Shown one piece after another: positions 38,403 through 53,805 of a stretch of 64,000 nt of DNA; position 1 is the first letter of the stretch, and every line of letters begins with the position of its first letter. Source of the DNA: Ridgeia piscesae (taxonomy: Eukaryota; Annelida; Polychaeta; Sabellida; Siboglinidae); NCBI GenBank assembly GCA_025642075.2, contig JAODUO010000872.1, positions 142,517 through 206,516 on the forward strand. The letters are read 5' to 3'. A model generated the notes under the pieces. The model saw nothing but the letters and a program-made list of their open reading frames with translations, was not told the DNA's origin and searched no databases. The position numbers and the translations under genes were made by a program.

Positions 38403-38985
38403 TTACCGATGCTCCGTGAGGTGGCAGCACTGTGTAGCTCGCTTTTGTGTTAGATCTTCAGAAACGAATACATTCGGCTGTTTGACTCGGAGTTGTTTCC
38501 TGGCTTTCAAAAATTTGGCTTTGGGCTCATAGTCCTTGAACTGGATGTTCATTTGTCGGGAGTGATTTCTATTTGTGACATATGTTTTTGGTCCAATTCT
38601 GTGTGTCCTGTTGACATTGCTCATTGGGATCGGCAGGTCCATGTCGTTGAATAATTCTGTAACAATAGCGTCCAGTTGTTCACCATCTGTGTTTTCATTT
38701 ATCCCGGAGACACGGACAGACGGTCGTCTGATGTATAGCTCTAAGTTGTCCAGTGCGAGCTGGTCGATGCGGCTGCCCATAGTTAATTCAAGATGGTCGG
38801 TTCGTTGCTCTTTTTGTTTCAGCGTTTTATCCAAATAACTGAGGCGGTCATTTATTTTCGCTGCTACAATGTCCGCTATTCTGCTGGCCAGTGTTGTGAG
38901 GACCGTCGCGCAGTGCTTCTTTCACAAGTTGCATCACTGCCATTGGCTCATCGCCAGCTGTCGATTTCTTCCGGCCGTTCGGCAT
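38403..38985 (-). mobile_element. LINE ORF1-like fragment with one frameshift
   Basis: The minus strand encodes an ORF1 with MPNGRKKSTAGDEPMA at its start (38985), a coiled-coil-like segment, then RRPSVRVSGINENTDGEQLD, NRTHRIGPKTYVTNRNHSRQ and NVFVSEDLTQKRA. The order coiled coil, RRM-like domain, SEDLT end is that of L1-type ORF1 proteins. A single frameshift near 38905 separates the first 25 or so residues from the rest. No intact ORF2 follows. Confidence 0.75.
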
Positions 38986-39009
38986 GGTTGTTGACTTCAG
39001 TTACGTAAC

Positions 39010-40080
39010 TGGGCCGACTCATACCAGCTGGCTGAATCAGATTTCTCGCATCGTTGAAGCAGACTTCACGCATCCTTGATTTCGCCTAAGCACGGTCCTT
39101 TGATAATTTAACGCTTTTTATGGGTCACTGGCGTACAAATTCAGGTTTCAGTTAGGAGATACCATCTGCAAAGTTCCCACAAGTTCATATAGTAAGTGGA
39201 TCACGATACATGGCGAGACTCAGCGCGACTGTAGCTGATTCGGGACTGGACACAAGAATAATATTCTAACGATGGATGACAGTTGTAGCTTCCGACTGAT
39301 GAATACTAGGAAACTCAGGTCTTAACTATCTTGTGTTATACCTTTCTTTTCTTAAATGTCCGAATTAGAATTAGTTGTCTAAATGCACATAATTATAACA
39401 CATGTATACGTTTGCCCCAGAAAGGTTGTACTGCGCGACAAATGGCATTTTTCATTATTAGTCAAGATCGCCAAACGCAAGTAGACCTACTTGCCGCTAA
39501 TGCCATGGCAACCACCATAATAATCGACTACAATTCATGATTTCCGTGATCATTGTCACCGGCAAAGTGTTCCATTGCTTCTGCTTGTAATAATCCATCG
39601 GACAATATAACTGAAACACGCTATTTGGGAACAGTTCGATTATTACAATCACTAACAAAAGAAAGTCCTATATGTTAACATGGAGAATATGGATTTCCTG
39701 CCCCCAACTGCCCCCAGCCTCGCTTTCGCGCGCGAGACTTACACGCCCTATTACATCAAGATGGAATTCACCAGTGCTCCGTTTCTACACGGTGAAAAGA
39801 AGCCGCGGAGCCAAAGTTATCTTATCATACAAACTCTGCGGAGATACTCTTAGATCATCCGTTTCCAAATTACTCTTTGTTCTTAAAACTAAGCTGAATA
39901 TTATAAACGTGCTTTCTCTGTGGCTGCGACAACAATTTGGAATCAACTCCCTGTTACGATTAAATCTTATGAAACTATGTATACCTATCGTAACAAACCT
40001 GAAACCATACTTGTTTGAAATTTCTTTTACCACCATACCGTTTTTTACGGTTCAACGCTACAATGAGTTTTTAAAAAGAT
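39010..40080. other. Intergenic segment
   Basis: No gene recognised. The 142-codon plus-strand frame at 39672-40100 has no motif that I can identify and partly overlaps the LINE end on the other strand. Confidence 0.5.
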
Positions 40081-40084
40081 TTAA

Positions 40085-40930
40085 CAAGACTGCCACCTAG
40101 AGAATCAACTCTATTTGGTAGGTGGACTAGGAAGCCATTTGCCCTATCGAGAGTCCAACCTATCTATCTAAGTGTACCCCGCCCTTCTTAGGTATATGTC
40201 GATTTTAATTTTGAATATGTTAACATTACTAGCACCTACACAATCAGCTGATAATCTGTTCCATTCATTTACTGTTCTTTGTGAAAATGAGAATTTTATA
40301 ATATCTAGTCTACACTGCTTCTTTGCTAATGTGACTCCATGTCTTCTAGTTCTTCTCTCTTCCTTAACCGAGAAACAATATTTCTTTGAATATTTTCATA
40401 CCCATTCAATATTTTAAATACTTCTATCTGATCTCCTCTCAATCTCCTGGTTTCTTGTGTTGTTAAACCACATTCTTTTAGACGCATTTAATAACTAATA
40501 TTCCTGAGGTTTGGTATCATTTTGGTTGCTCTCCTTTGTACTCTTTCTAGCATATCAATATATTTCTTGCGATATGGCTTCCATGCATGTATACAATATT
40601 CTAAATGAGGCGTAACTATTGTTTTGTACAGCGGTATTATTAGTTCTTTTTCCTTGTACACTATATTTCGCCTAATTACTCCAAGAATTTGGTTTCCCTT
40701 CGTTGCTGCAATTCCACACTGCTCTGATACCTTCATATCAGCACTAATATTTAATCCTAAGTCTTTTTCCTTTACGATAATATTTAGTACAGTCCCACTC
40801 ATTGTTTAGTGTGCATCTTCATTCCCATGTCCTGTGTGGAGGCACTTACACTTCCCAAAATTAAACAGCATTTGCCACTATTCATACCATTCGCGGTCAG
40901 CTTATTAAGATCCTCGTTCAAAAATATAAA
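40085..40930 (-). mobile_element. Jockey/CR1-like LINE ORF2 3' fragment
   Basis: The minus strand encodes, in order, a LFNFGKCK-type stretch (shifted frame), VKEKDLGLNISADMKVSEQC, YKTIVTPHLEYCIHAWKPYR, KYIDMLERVQRRATKMIP, and later FSQRTVNEWNRLSADCV. These are the thumb and C-terminal motifs of non-LTR reverse transcriptase. Stops interrupt it after RNISY. The 5' part, including the catalytic core, is missing. Confidence 0.85.
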
Positions 40931-41179
40931 TAGTCTGTCAGACGCCTACATTTAAGTAGTGTAGGATTATCGCATTTTTACGATCCTATTCTATAAAATC
41001 CTATACTATTCGCAGCATTTTGCGCTGACACATTTATATATGTTTTCAATAAATAGGCCAACTTGATTATATTTTTTATTAATTTATTGCTTCATTCGCA
41101 ATACTTATGCCGTGCTAATCATAAATACACTGTATTAGTACTATTCTATATAGTGAAAAGGTGAACACAGTATAGAATG

Positions 41180-41285
41180 AGTACAACAGAACTACTAAAT
41201 ACAACCTACGACCGTTCAGTTTGGAGGGCCATGGCCGCCGATGCCTGGAACAGACGTGGGACCTCGAAGAAGAATATCATATTAT
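41180..41285 (+). mobile_element. LINE C-terminal remnant
   Basis: TTYDRSVWRAMAADAWNRRG fits the DRxxWRxxV end motif of non-LTR ORF2 proteins. Only about 35 residues are left. Confidence 0.45.
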
Positions 41286-41289
41286 AGGC

Positions 41290-42360
41290 CTGTAAATGCA
41301 TGGAAGCCAAACTGAACGGGCTTAACGATGTCTCTTACGGTACGAAATAGACACCGTATTATTAACATGTACATGTTATATATACTTTATGCAGTTAGCC
41401 AGTGATCTCGGTGTAAGTCGATGACAGTACCAGCACTGACCACACGGTATGTGTGATTTGTGCGTCAGTACTTCGTGACTGATTCCAACCAGATCTTCAA
41501 CATGTGTCCATTTGCAGAAACAATGACACAGCTGCGAACTGTATTAATAATAGCTTCGCTAACACTGACGACACTAAACAGGTCACAAAGTATGCTACAC
41601 TACACCCGTACATGTTTAAACGAATGCTTGCAGTTAGATGTCAATCGATTGATACCAGTGAAGCCGTAATGGAGATGATTGTCATAGAAATGCCATTACG
41701 GGTATATTGCCATGAGGTCGATCACATTTTGGTACTAACATGTAAATGCTATGCGTTCAAAGGTTGGACACCCGTTCCTTATTTATTAACAATTGTTGTA
41801 ATAACATACTGTAATTTTTGAAAGGTAGTCCCTACATTACGTTCAGTTAACATTTCAGAGTGGATTGACGTGTAGAGTGGTTTCGTCACGCTAATGCTGA
41901 TTATAGTAGGCCTAATTTGTACGTGTCACGACTATATGAAAAGTATTTATGTTATAAATAAAAACATTAATAGTGAACCACAAATCTGCATGAATCCTGT
42001 TTCAGTGGTATGTAATTTGTAGAATAGGATTTTTTATACAATAATTTTATATATAAATAGTTTGACCGTTATTTTCAATCATGAAAAGTAATTTGCATAT
42101 TTATTAAGATAAATGCTGTTATGAAAACGAGAAACTGATGTTACCTATGGTACCATTCCTCTTATAAGTATGGTGTTTTGTCTATATTAAAATGCTCCGC
42201 TTTTGGATTTCGATATGGCGAGTTAATTATGATAACTAGTAATATAATTAAATATGTGCAAAATAACAGTAATAGAAATAATAACGCCAACGTATAACCT
42301 GCATGAAATAGAATCACTGCGAGCACAACCAGTTCGCGTACTTGCCAAATCACAGCGTCG
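41290..42360. other. Intergenic segment
   Basis: No gene recognised. Overlapping frames at 41460-41821 have no identifiable product. Confidence 0.55.
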
Positions 42361-42364
42361 AGAC

Positions 42365-43260
42365 AGGCTCTGACTGTGCACAGAATCATATCCAGCGTGC
42401 AGTGGACAGCCAGAACATGGTCATCATGTTGCTTCTGAACCTGACGGCTGCATTCGACCGTCGACCACGATGTGATGTTCCAAAGACGGTCACATAATGT
42501 TGGAGTGGTCCAGAATGCACTTGTTTGGATAAAAGACGTATATCAGTGGCAAAGTTCAATCTGTCCACATTCATTACCTGTTCTCCCTCTTACGCGCGTG
42601 GACCCTCAATGTTCTGTAGTGGGTCCTTAGGTGTTCTCCATCCATGCAGCACCAATAGCTAACATAATCCGGAAGAACAACTTGATGTTACATTTCTATG
42701 CATTCAAAACTATATCGCAGTTAAACCCCGCCTGGTGAATACCAATGTGGCTGTCGTACGCATTGAACAGTGTGTAGCAGACATCAAGAAGTGGACGAGA
42801 ACAAATGTCTTGAAGCTATATTATTCTAAAACTGAAGTAATCGCATTTGGTTCGATTCAGCAACCTAATGTGATCGTGTTGCATGCATTGGTGATATATG
42901 TTTACTGATTGCACAGAAAGAACACCAGGCAGTGTTACGTCCTTGCTACAACAACTGACATGGTCCACACTCCAACAACGAAGATAACACAATAGACTAG
43001 GAATGTTGCTTAGAATTAATAATGGACTAGCAGGTATCACTTGCCCAAACTACTACCATCATTCTGACCCAACAACAAGAGGCGCTCAACAAATGCATCT
43101 GGAATATGTACACCAACTGAGTCTGTTTCACTGTTTTCTCCCCAGGCAGGAGCAGACTGGAACCATCTTGCAGCCTTCACCAAATCAGCTTTCTCACTTG
43201 AAGTTTTCTTTAAAAGACACGTCATACACAACCAAGCTGCTGGCAACACATTTAGCTGCG
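42365..43260 (+). mobile_element. Decayed L2/CR1-like LINE reverse transcriptase
   Basis: In several frames I read a degraded LLNLTAAFDRRRPR/VDHDV palm segment, NVGVVQNALVWIKDVYQW, DPQCSVVGP (from a GVPQGSVLGP-type block), APIANIIRKNNLMLHFYAFK, and near the end WNHLAAFTKSAFSLEVFF. The expected FYADD catalytic motif reads FYAFK, so both aspartates are lost. The order follows a non-LTR reverse transcriptase from palm to C-terminus. Confidence 0.8.
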
Positions 43261-44385
43261 TATTTTAAAATGGTTTAAGCGTTTTCAATCTTTCAAAGTT
43301 TTAGTTTGATTTTAAATATTTGGTGCACAAGCCGCTACACCGAAACACAACTATCAGTGCATTGTTGGGCTAATTACAGTTGCAAGAGCCCAGGCCTTTA
43401 AAAAGGAGAAGAGGAGAGACAACAGTTTGAGAGTCAAAAGAACATGTTTGACATGTCCCATTCCGCCTTCATTTCCCATTCCTTGAACGATAGACCGTTG
43501 TGAAATGCAGTCATGCTAAACTAAAGTGGCAAATTGGTTGACGGTGTTTTGTCTATATTAAAATATAGCATGGCAACAGTTGCATGGCAAAGTGGCAAAT
43601 TGGTTGACGTGTACTAACAAAAAGATGGCGGCATTTCGAGTGGGATTCGTACCGGTAATTCCATCCATTTCAATTGAGCAACGTTTCGTTAAAACTGCGA
43701 ACAGAATGAAAGAATTCTGCAACTGTTTATATCTACTACTGGACACATACATGTAATTAGAATGGAATTCTCCCAAACTAGTGATACCAATATTGCATTG
43801 CTGGCATTTCAATGTGTTGAAATGTCGTTCTTTTAAATGGACAAAAAGTTTATTGAATCTTGAATATTGAAAGAATTATGTGTTACATGGACCATCACCG
43901 CTGTCAACCTCGTTGTTGATACGTCATTCTGGTTTGCTGTTGGTCTTTGAGCTGTCCACTACCAACTGTGCGTCAATGCTGACATAATCATTATCATAAC
44001 CAAGAAGAGAGCTGCACTTCCGCCGTCCAATCCTAGTCTACTCACACACGTCTTTCCTGAACTCTGCTTGCAAGCCTGCCTACCGTTCTTGTGCTGTCCC
44101 CACTCTTCGTGTGGAGCAGTGGAGCAGTGGAGTAGTGGAGCAGTGGAGCAGTGGAGCAGTGGCTAGAGCATCGCACACTCAACCGAGAGAACTTCACTGC
44201 CGTTGTTAAGAGCTCTTAAATCCGATTTGATTCTTTAAGATCAATTGAGATCCTTCACAGTGATCTTGAATACCCAAAAACTATAAACACTACGAAACGC
44301 CAGCAGAACAGACATTGTCATTGGTGTGTCCTCGGTAATACGGCAAGGTATATTTGCGTTTAAAATAATTAAATTTAACAACATA
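43261..44385. other. Intergenic segment
   Basis: A short GTGGAGCAGT tandem repeat lies at about 44110-44160, followed by a sequence resembling a SINE head (AGTGGCTAGAGCATC). No gene recognised. Confidence 0.5.
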
Positions 44386-44854
44386 TTTTGTTTAAAGACG
44401 AGTTTTCTTTAAGAACTTTTTATCTTAGTGAAACGGTCCCCAATTATCGAATCATGTGGTGCCGTTTCAAATCTTGGCTGGAAAAATTCGTTCACTTTGG
44501 GATGCTGCAAGCTTCAGATAATGGTGAACATGTGTACAGACCTCCTTATCTAGTTTTGCCATTTGACGACTCATTATCCGAGGATAATAACCGGGTCTGC
44601 GGTCTACAACGCCATTTCTAATAGTTATATGTGTTGTGTTTCTCAGAAACGTGGGCACCGTCTTTCATGTTTGATGATTGGTGTCGGAGACCAGGAGAGT
44701 AATATCTATGACTTATCATGCAATATGTTCGCTTACAGTGACCACAAGATTTTCCAGTGTGCACCAGCGCTTCGGTTACGTTCCGCTGAGTGCAAATTAT
44801 TACCTGTGCCACACTATGTCGTGGAACGATATGGTTGACTTAACGATACGGTTC

Positions 44855-45000
44855 ATTTGACGGGGTTTCTCTATCACCACTCCCCGTCTCGGGAACGATC
44901 TGCCTTTGAATGTGCCTGTCACCGACTCTGTGGTTGTGTTCAAATCTAAACTTAAGACAACCCTGTTTGAATTAGCATTTCAGGATTATTTATAACGTAT
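44855..45000 (+). mobile_element. LINE reverse-transcriptase C-terminal fragment
   Basis: One frame gives FSITTPRLGNDLPLNVPVTD, then VVFKSKLKTTLFELAFQDYL, the (F)S...PRLWN.LP......FK..LKT.LF end of CR1/L2-type ORF2. Upstream frames (44388-44860) are not clearly related. Confidence 0.7.
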
Positions 45001-46720
45001 TTTCAGTTGAACTATTACACATCGTCACGGAATGCTTTCTCTTACATTACATTTTAATTATTTATTTAATATAAATATTGACTGATTTCAAAGCAATCAA
45101 TAGCTTAATTTTAGTTAATGTTGTATAACCAATATTTAGCCAATATTTGTTTTACGTAGGAAATTATCGATAAACATATTTTTTATTCTTATTACGTATG
45201 TATTTTATTAAATTTAAACTAATTATTGTATTATGGAGATTGTCTTTTTAATAATGTTGTATTTTAAGCGCCCGTGGACAGGCTTTCATATCTGGAAACA
45301 CGGCATATGAAGAAAAGCTATTGTTGTGAGTCGCCTGATTTGAAAAGGCCTTCTGCAAAACACAAAGTTTCTTGATCGCCAATACTCTGTATATCTACAA
45401 GATCTTGTGTTGTCATTACAAATACCCATTGTTCTGCATAATGCGCGATTGTTATTAAATAAAATCAAGGAATCCGCTTCTTGAAGACACATACATATGA
45501 TAACAACACAAATATAACGGCCGTTTGTTTAATAATACTTCATTGTGTGTTATGCATCTGTACAGTTGTTTAATTGCAAATTACGTCATATCGGTTTGTA
45601 TGTCAGCCAACTTTCGGGACGAAGCTGCGTGTGTCTGCGTTTACTGATGTATTCTACGGTTACACAAATCACGACTGCCCACCCACATCGCGTCTCTAGA
45701 TGCTTCAAAGGTCTGTGGTTAGACACCACTACTACTTCACTGGTGGCGCAGCAGTTGGTATATATTTGAATCATCTGCTGCGGTGTTGAACTTTGGGCAA
45801 CTGTGCTGTGTAAGAACTTACCTTTACCCTTTTTACTATTTTACTGGACCTCATGATAATTACAATATAAAATCTCGAACATCGCTGTTTGCAATTGCTT
45901 GGTTGAGAAAGTGTTATATTTAATTTGTAATGTGCATTTGGAAAATATCGATATGTACAACATTAATACACTCGCAAAGTAAGTTCCCTTATAACTTCAT
46001 ATTACGAGACCTTATTCATCAGCCTTATTATAGAATATCGAGGCGTTCGGGTATGATTGGGTAGAAGTCGTGTATGTTCGTGTACAAATCTGGAGCGGTC
46101 TGCAAATTTTCGAGTTGATCGAATAAATGCATCTGATTGGAGTCATACAAGACCGAGTAGAGGTCGTGTACAGGTCTAGTTGATCGAGTACAGATAGGTA
46201 AAAATATAAATATGTGACTATATGTCTTCCAGATTAATTAGACCTTGTACACGAGTATACACGAGTTTACCAGAGCGCTACACGATGTATTTCAGACCGC
46301 TTCCAGACAGTCTGGTTTTTCGAGTGCTACACGGATTTTTTGACATGTCAAAAAAGAAACTCCGACCGCTACCAACAAAGGTAGACTGCTGCAGACCGCT
46401 CCAGACCGGGCGGGACCCCAGTGCAGACCGAGATAGATAATTTCACGACCGCGTGATCGAATTTGATCGAGGTACCCAGATCGGCGGTGAGAACGGGCCA
46501 TTATTCACGACAAGTGCATTTTATTTTAACATATCAGTGTTGCTTAAACAAATACTTTGCGCGCGAGGCGTGTGTCTGATGCGGCCAAGTGCTAGGCTCA
46601 ACTCTCCAGTTTCACGATCGGCGAACAAAGTCACGTGGACAAGGGACGGATAACGGTTCACTGTGGAGTCCCAGTCCTATGTGGTGTCTCTTCTGAATGT
46701 CACAGTAGATTGGCGTTACA
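45001..46720. other. Intergenic segment
   Basis: A possible SINE remnant lies at about 45740-45830 (CTGTGTAAGAACTTACC-type tail). At 46087 and 46392 short segments with CTGGAGCGGTCTGCA are inverted relative to each other. No gene recognised. Confidence 0.5.
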
Positions 46721-46732
46721 CAAACACACACA

Positions 46733-46806
<74 letters not shown>

Positions 46807-46830
46807 TGTGTGTGTTTGTGTATGTGCAGA
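46721..46830. repeat. Palindromic (CA)n-(TA)n-(TG)n microsatellite
   Basis: ACACAAACACACACAAACAT, then a long AT run, then ATGTTTGTGTGTGTTTGTGT: the flanks are reverse complements, so the whole locus is one palindrome. Confidence 0.92.
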
Positions 46831-47204
46831 CTGCCACGTGAAATGTGTTACCCGTATTCGATAGGGAATTTGGCGTTTTTAATGTGATACGGCCGTTCTC
46901 CATTTTGATACAGGTTTTAGCTAAATTTATGGAGCAATTATTTTTAACCACATTATGTCCTATATGCGTCACAAAATATGTATCTCCTACTATTGTTCCA
47001 TTTTCAGTGAACATAAGCTATTTTATTTGAAAAACCCATCGAAAGTAGTAAAAACTGTTTTACGTTTTTGTTTTTGTAAGGAAAACAAATTGGTTCATAC
47101 ACAAGATGGCGCGGATGCGAAGAGAACCAGCTCTATGATCCACAAGCTCTAATAACTTTTGAAACTATGTTAGTTGACATCATAACCTAACGTCATAATC
47201 AGAA

Positions 47205-48240
47205 CTCGGTCAGACAACATGAGTGAACTCGGCCACAATACGGGAGAACTCGGCCAGACAACATGAGTGAACTCGGCCACAATACGGGAGAACTCGGCCG
47301 CAGTACAGGTGAACTCGGCCGCAGCACGGGAAAACTCGGCCAAACAACATGAGTGAACTCGGCCGCAGCACGGGTGAACTCGGCCGCAGCACGGGTGAAC
47401 TCGGCCGCAGCACGGGTGAACTCGGCCGCAGCACGGGTGAACTCGGCCGCAGCACGGGTGAACTCGGCCAAAGCACGGGTGAACTCGGCCGCAGCACGGG
47501 TGAACTCGGCCGCAGCACGGGAGAACTCGGCCAGACAACATGAGTGAACTCGGCCACAATACGGGTGAACTCGGCCGCAGCACGGGTGAACTCGGCCGCA
47601 GCACGGGTGAACTCGGCCGCAGCACGGGTGAACTCGGCCGTAGCACGGGAGAACTCGGCCAGACAACATGAGTGAACTCGGCCACAATACGGGTGAACTC
47701 GGCCGCAGCACGGGAGAACTCTGCCAGACAACATGAGTGAACTCGGCCACAATACGGGTGAACTCGGCCGCAGCACGGGAGAACTCGGTCAGACAACATG
47801 AGTGAACTCGGCCACAATACGGGTGAACTCGGCCGCAGCACGGGAGAACTCGGCCAGACAACATGAGTGAACTCGGCCACAATACGGGTGAACTCGGCCG
47901 CAGCACGGGTGAACTCGGCCGCAGCACGGGAGAACTCGGCCAGACAACATGAGTGAACTCGGCCACAATACGGGAGAACTCGGCCGCAGCACGGGTGAAC
48001 TGGGCCGCAGCACGGGAGAACTCGGCCGCAGCACGGGTGAACTCGGCCGCAGCACGGGAGAACTCGGCCGCAGCACGGGTGAACTCGGCCGCAGCACGGG
48101 TGAACTCGGCCGCAGCACGGGTGAACTCGGCCGCAGCACGGGTGAAGTCGGCCAGACAACATGAGTAAATTCGGCCGCAGCACGGGAGAACTTGGCCAGA
48201 CAACATGAGTAAATTCGGCCGCAGCACGGGAGAACTCTGC
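47205..48240. repeat. 21-bp GC-rich minisatellite
   Basis: About 48 units with consensus GTGAACTCGGCCGCAGCACG followed by G, with variants carrying ACAATACGGG or AGACAACATGAGT that recur at intervals and create a loose higher-order pattern. The 21-bp period keeps frames open on both strands (up to 367 codons); these are not genes. Confidence 0.96.
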
Positions 48241-48244
48241 TAAT

Positions 48245-48910
48245 GCGGATGTTGATTGTGCGTCATGCAGCAATAAAAGCGAGAAGGGACGATGTTATTA
48301 ATCGGCCATTTACGCCGTATTCGGGCGATAACTTAGCTAGTCAATTAACAATACATTATACACACTCCATATATGAGAATTAAGGTTGTTAATGCTGCGG
48401 TATATAAATTATTAATGCAGGCTCAAATAAAATACTAAGATGATTATGGTGAACTATCTTCAAGACCATCGTTGTGTAGTCGGAGTGTCCCGTGTTGGGA
48501 GGGGGACCCAGTATTGCATATCATGTTAGCATTAATCAAATCTAATTTATTGTTTTCTAATTTTTTTGCTCGTATAGATTCACAGCAAATATGTATGTCT
48601 GAGATGGACAATGGATAAAAATGAATAAATTTCTCAAAACAGCGTACATAGTTGCTTTAGCCTTTTAAGTCCATCTTATTTTAAGTAAAACCAAGACAGT
48701 ACGAAGATTCGGCTGTTCAATTTAAATATGACATTTTGACGGATACGTTTCCGTCGGTTATGTCAAGTATGCTGAACAGAAATAATGAAATTCACAAATA
48801 AACGATAGGTACCCTAATGTATGTCATATGCCAACGTATTAATTATATGAAACACATCGATGTAAAAACTATGGAACTATGTCTGCATGCCTATGGTAAG
48901 ACAGTAGTTT
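48245..48910. other. Intergenic segment
   Basis: Contains the LINE terminus at 48455-48515 (listed separately). No gene recognised. Confidence 0.55.
48455..48515 (-). mobile_element. 3' terminus of an RTE-like LINE
   Basis: The minus strand reads AACACGGGACACTCCGACTA then CACAACGATG, matching the termini at 34905 and 25990. Only the extreme 3' end is present. Confidence 0.5.
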
Positions 48911-48917
48911 TTACTTA

Positions 48918-49828
48918 AAGGAGGGCTGAAACGTTTGAACAACCATTGCCCAAGCATAACAACATACCATTTATAGGATATGTGACCTTGTTTTGATGAG
49001 CACATAGCCACGGTATATATTAAATAACTTTTCAAACTTGGATATCATTGACCACTGGCGCCGCCATATTACACTCAAGCTACATTTGGTTTGACTAACT
49101 CCTATGTGTTAAATGCAAATTTTCGATTTTCTTCCGATTTACTTCATCTCTAAAAAATTGCGCAATAACAAGAATATGGTTCCAAATTATATAGCCTATG
49201 GTAGGCGTTATATATGGATCAACAAATCAGTTGTAAACGTACGTGAAATAAAATGTTAAATTAGGAAGATTTATAGCAAATGAAATCCTTTTAAACGGCA
49301 CTGTGCGGTATGTGGATTTAGAAATTCCCAAACTCAAGGGAATTCCCTAACCGCTTCTTGTGTGAAAATAAAGTCCGTTTCACCGACGGAACGCATACGA
49401 ATTTGCGCGTTATTACTGCACGAATATTAATGAGGTCCGACCTTTGAGGCGTTTGAAATTATTTCTTTGGTTGTAAATCGTTGTAATATAATTTAATTTT
49501 TTTATTATGAATCCATATACAAGCGATCTGTACAACGCCTACCATATATGATATCACACCATATTCTTGTTTTCGCGTAGAAATGTATATTGATGATATT
49601 ATAAATCAGAAACAATCGTACATTTTACTTTTAATAAATAGGATCTAGTCAAACCAAATGCACCGTGAGCGTAATATGACCACGCCCAGTGGTCAAAGAT
49701 ATCCAAGTTTGAGAAATGCCTGAAAATATTGCATGGCTCCGTGCTCATCAATTCATAGTCACATATCTTCTAAAGGCTATATTCTTATATTTGGCCAATG
49801 GTTCTCTAAACGTTTAAATCCCCCGTTT
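48918..49828. mobile_element. Foldback element with approximately 300-bp inverted arms
   Basis: Left arm (about 48918-49215) and right arm (about 49525-49828) are reverse complements at roughly 75-80 %. Matched blocks include CAAACTTGGATATC with GACCACTGG, CATTTGGTTTGACTA, AACAAGAATATGGT and TATGGTAGGCGTT. The interior (49216-49524) has no coding frame. Exact ends and target duplication are not clear. Confidence 0.75.
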
Positions 49829-49849
49829 CAGCACGTATAATTGTTAAGT

Positions 49850-51190
<1,341 letters not shown>

Positions 51191-51193
51191 CGC

Positions 51194-51318
<125 letters not shown>

Positions 51319-51319
51319 T

Positions 51320-52030
51320 AGTAGTGGTAAAGCGTGCATCCGTATGTGTATCATTAATATAATATGCACCGAAATATGTGTTACCAGTGTACTACGTACA
51401 CCCAGGTACGCGTGTCGTTAGCGTGATACTAGTACTTAGTCTAGTCTACTTAGCCTGTGGATCTAAGCTCGCATACCTGCAACTGGCTTGCAACCGGAGT
51501 ATTGAGCTGGAGCAGACGTCATTGATGCGTCTCTTATAATAAATGGATGACATTTTGACTGACGCGCCAGAACGCGAGAGTCCATTATGTCATCAAGGCA
51601 ATGACGCAACCATTGTCCCAGTATATTTCTCGTAAAAACGCAAGAGAGGCTGACAGAAAAGTACCCAGCCACAACAGAGGGGACGGATACTCAGATGACG
51701 CCAACAAAAGGAGAATTGGCTGGACCACATCAAACACTAGACCAAGCTAAGACGATATGACACATCCGGAAGGAGACGTACAAAGCAAGCATAGCTATTC
51801 CCTAGACATTGCACCTTTACGTGACCGCTTAGGGCTAAATACTGAATAACAACGACATTATTATGCTAGTAATAAATTTGATTAATCAATTAAATGTAGC
51901 GCATGCCGTAGACGTAGGAGTCTATCAAAACCAAACCGTTTGTAGAGGGAATATGCCTGAGAAAAAATGCATTCATAGCTACATTTTGACGTGCAGTTAG
52001 GACATGAACTTGACTACATTTTATGTTACG
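51320..52030. other. Intergenic segment
   Basis: About 51700-51800 has a stretch (GGCTGGACCACATCAAACAC) that may be a retroelement remnant, but I cannot place it. No gene recognised. Confidence 0.5.
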
Positions 52031-52044
52031 TCATTTACGTTATA

Positions 52045-52975
<931 letters not shown>

Positions 52976-52979
52976 CATG

Positions 52980-53535
52980 GCCCAGGGACAGGTGGTGATA
53001 AACCTATGGTATCACAGTCTTATTCATAATGCATTTCTGTCATCAAGTGTTGAGACGAAACCGTTGACACTCGGTGTGACACGTTTCCTCAGGGACGACT
53101 ACGTAACAAGAGATAGCGTCTTGTGGAAGACAAAACCCCGGAGTCCTCTCACTGTCACATAAGGCTTGGTCGTCAGGTGCGTGGCCCGGAGTCAGTCAGG
53201 TGGCACTGTTCACAGGCATCCCACTCAATTCTTTTATTAACCATGGGATTATCTTTATTTGAACATCAAAGAACAGAGCGATCAAACCTGACGCAGCCTC
53301 ACAACTGAGATGAACTGTAAGAGGTGACGCCAGGTGACGCCGTACAAAACGAACAGATCACTTCAACCGTAAATCACAACGACGAAATTTCAAGGAGCTG
53401 ATGCGTTGTTTGCCCATCGCATGCTTCTGTACCTTCGGATGTCTGAGACTGTTTTAGCAAGACGAAGATGCTTAAAGAAACATGTTGCCATCAAAGTTCA
53501 ATCGTACAATCGTGGTATTTGAATTTTTAAACCAT
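52980..53535. other. Intergenic segment
   Basis: No gene recognised. Confidence 0.55.
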
Positions 53536-53537
53536 AG

Positions 53538-53540
<3 letters not shown>

Positions 53541-53587
<47 letters not shown>

Positions 53588-53593
53588 TATATA

Positions 53594-53658
<65 letters not shown>

Positions 53659-53727
53659 GTCTTAATTGTACTTAAATTTTGCGGAAATGATAAAAAATTT
53701 TAAAATGCCCAGTTATACTAGATACTG

Positions 53728-53800
<73 letters not shown>
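53541..53800. repeat. (AT)n microsatellite pair
   Basis: AT runs at about 53541-53656 and 53732-53800, separated by 75 bases of single-copy-looking DNA. Confidence 0.95.

Positions 53801-53805
<5 letters not shown>

Noticed and set aside
39672..40100. 142-codon plus-strand open frame
   Set aside because: No recognisable motif, and its end overlaps a clear LINE fragment on the opposite strand.
47170..48273. 367-codon minus-strand frame rich in AEFTRAA
   Set aside because: Product of the 21-bp minisatellite; several other frames are equally open.
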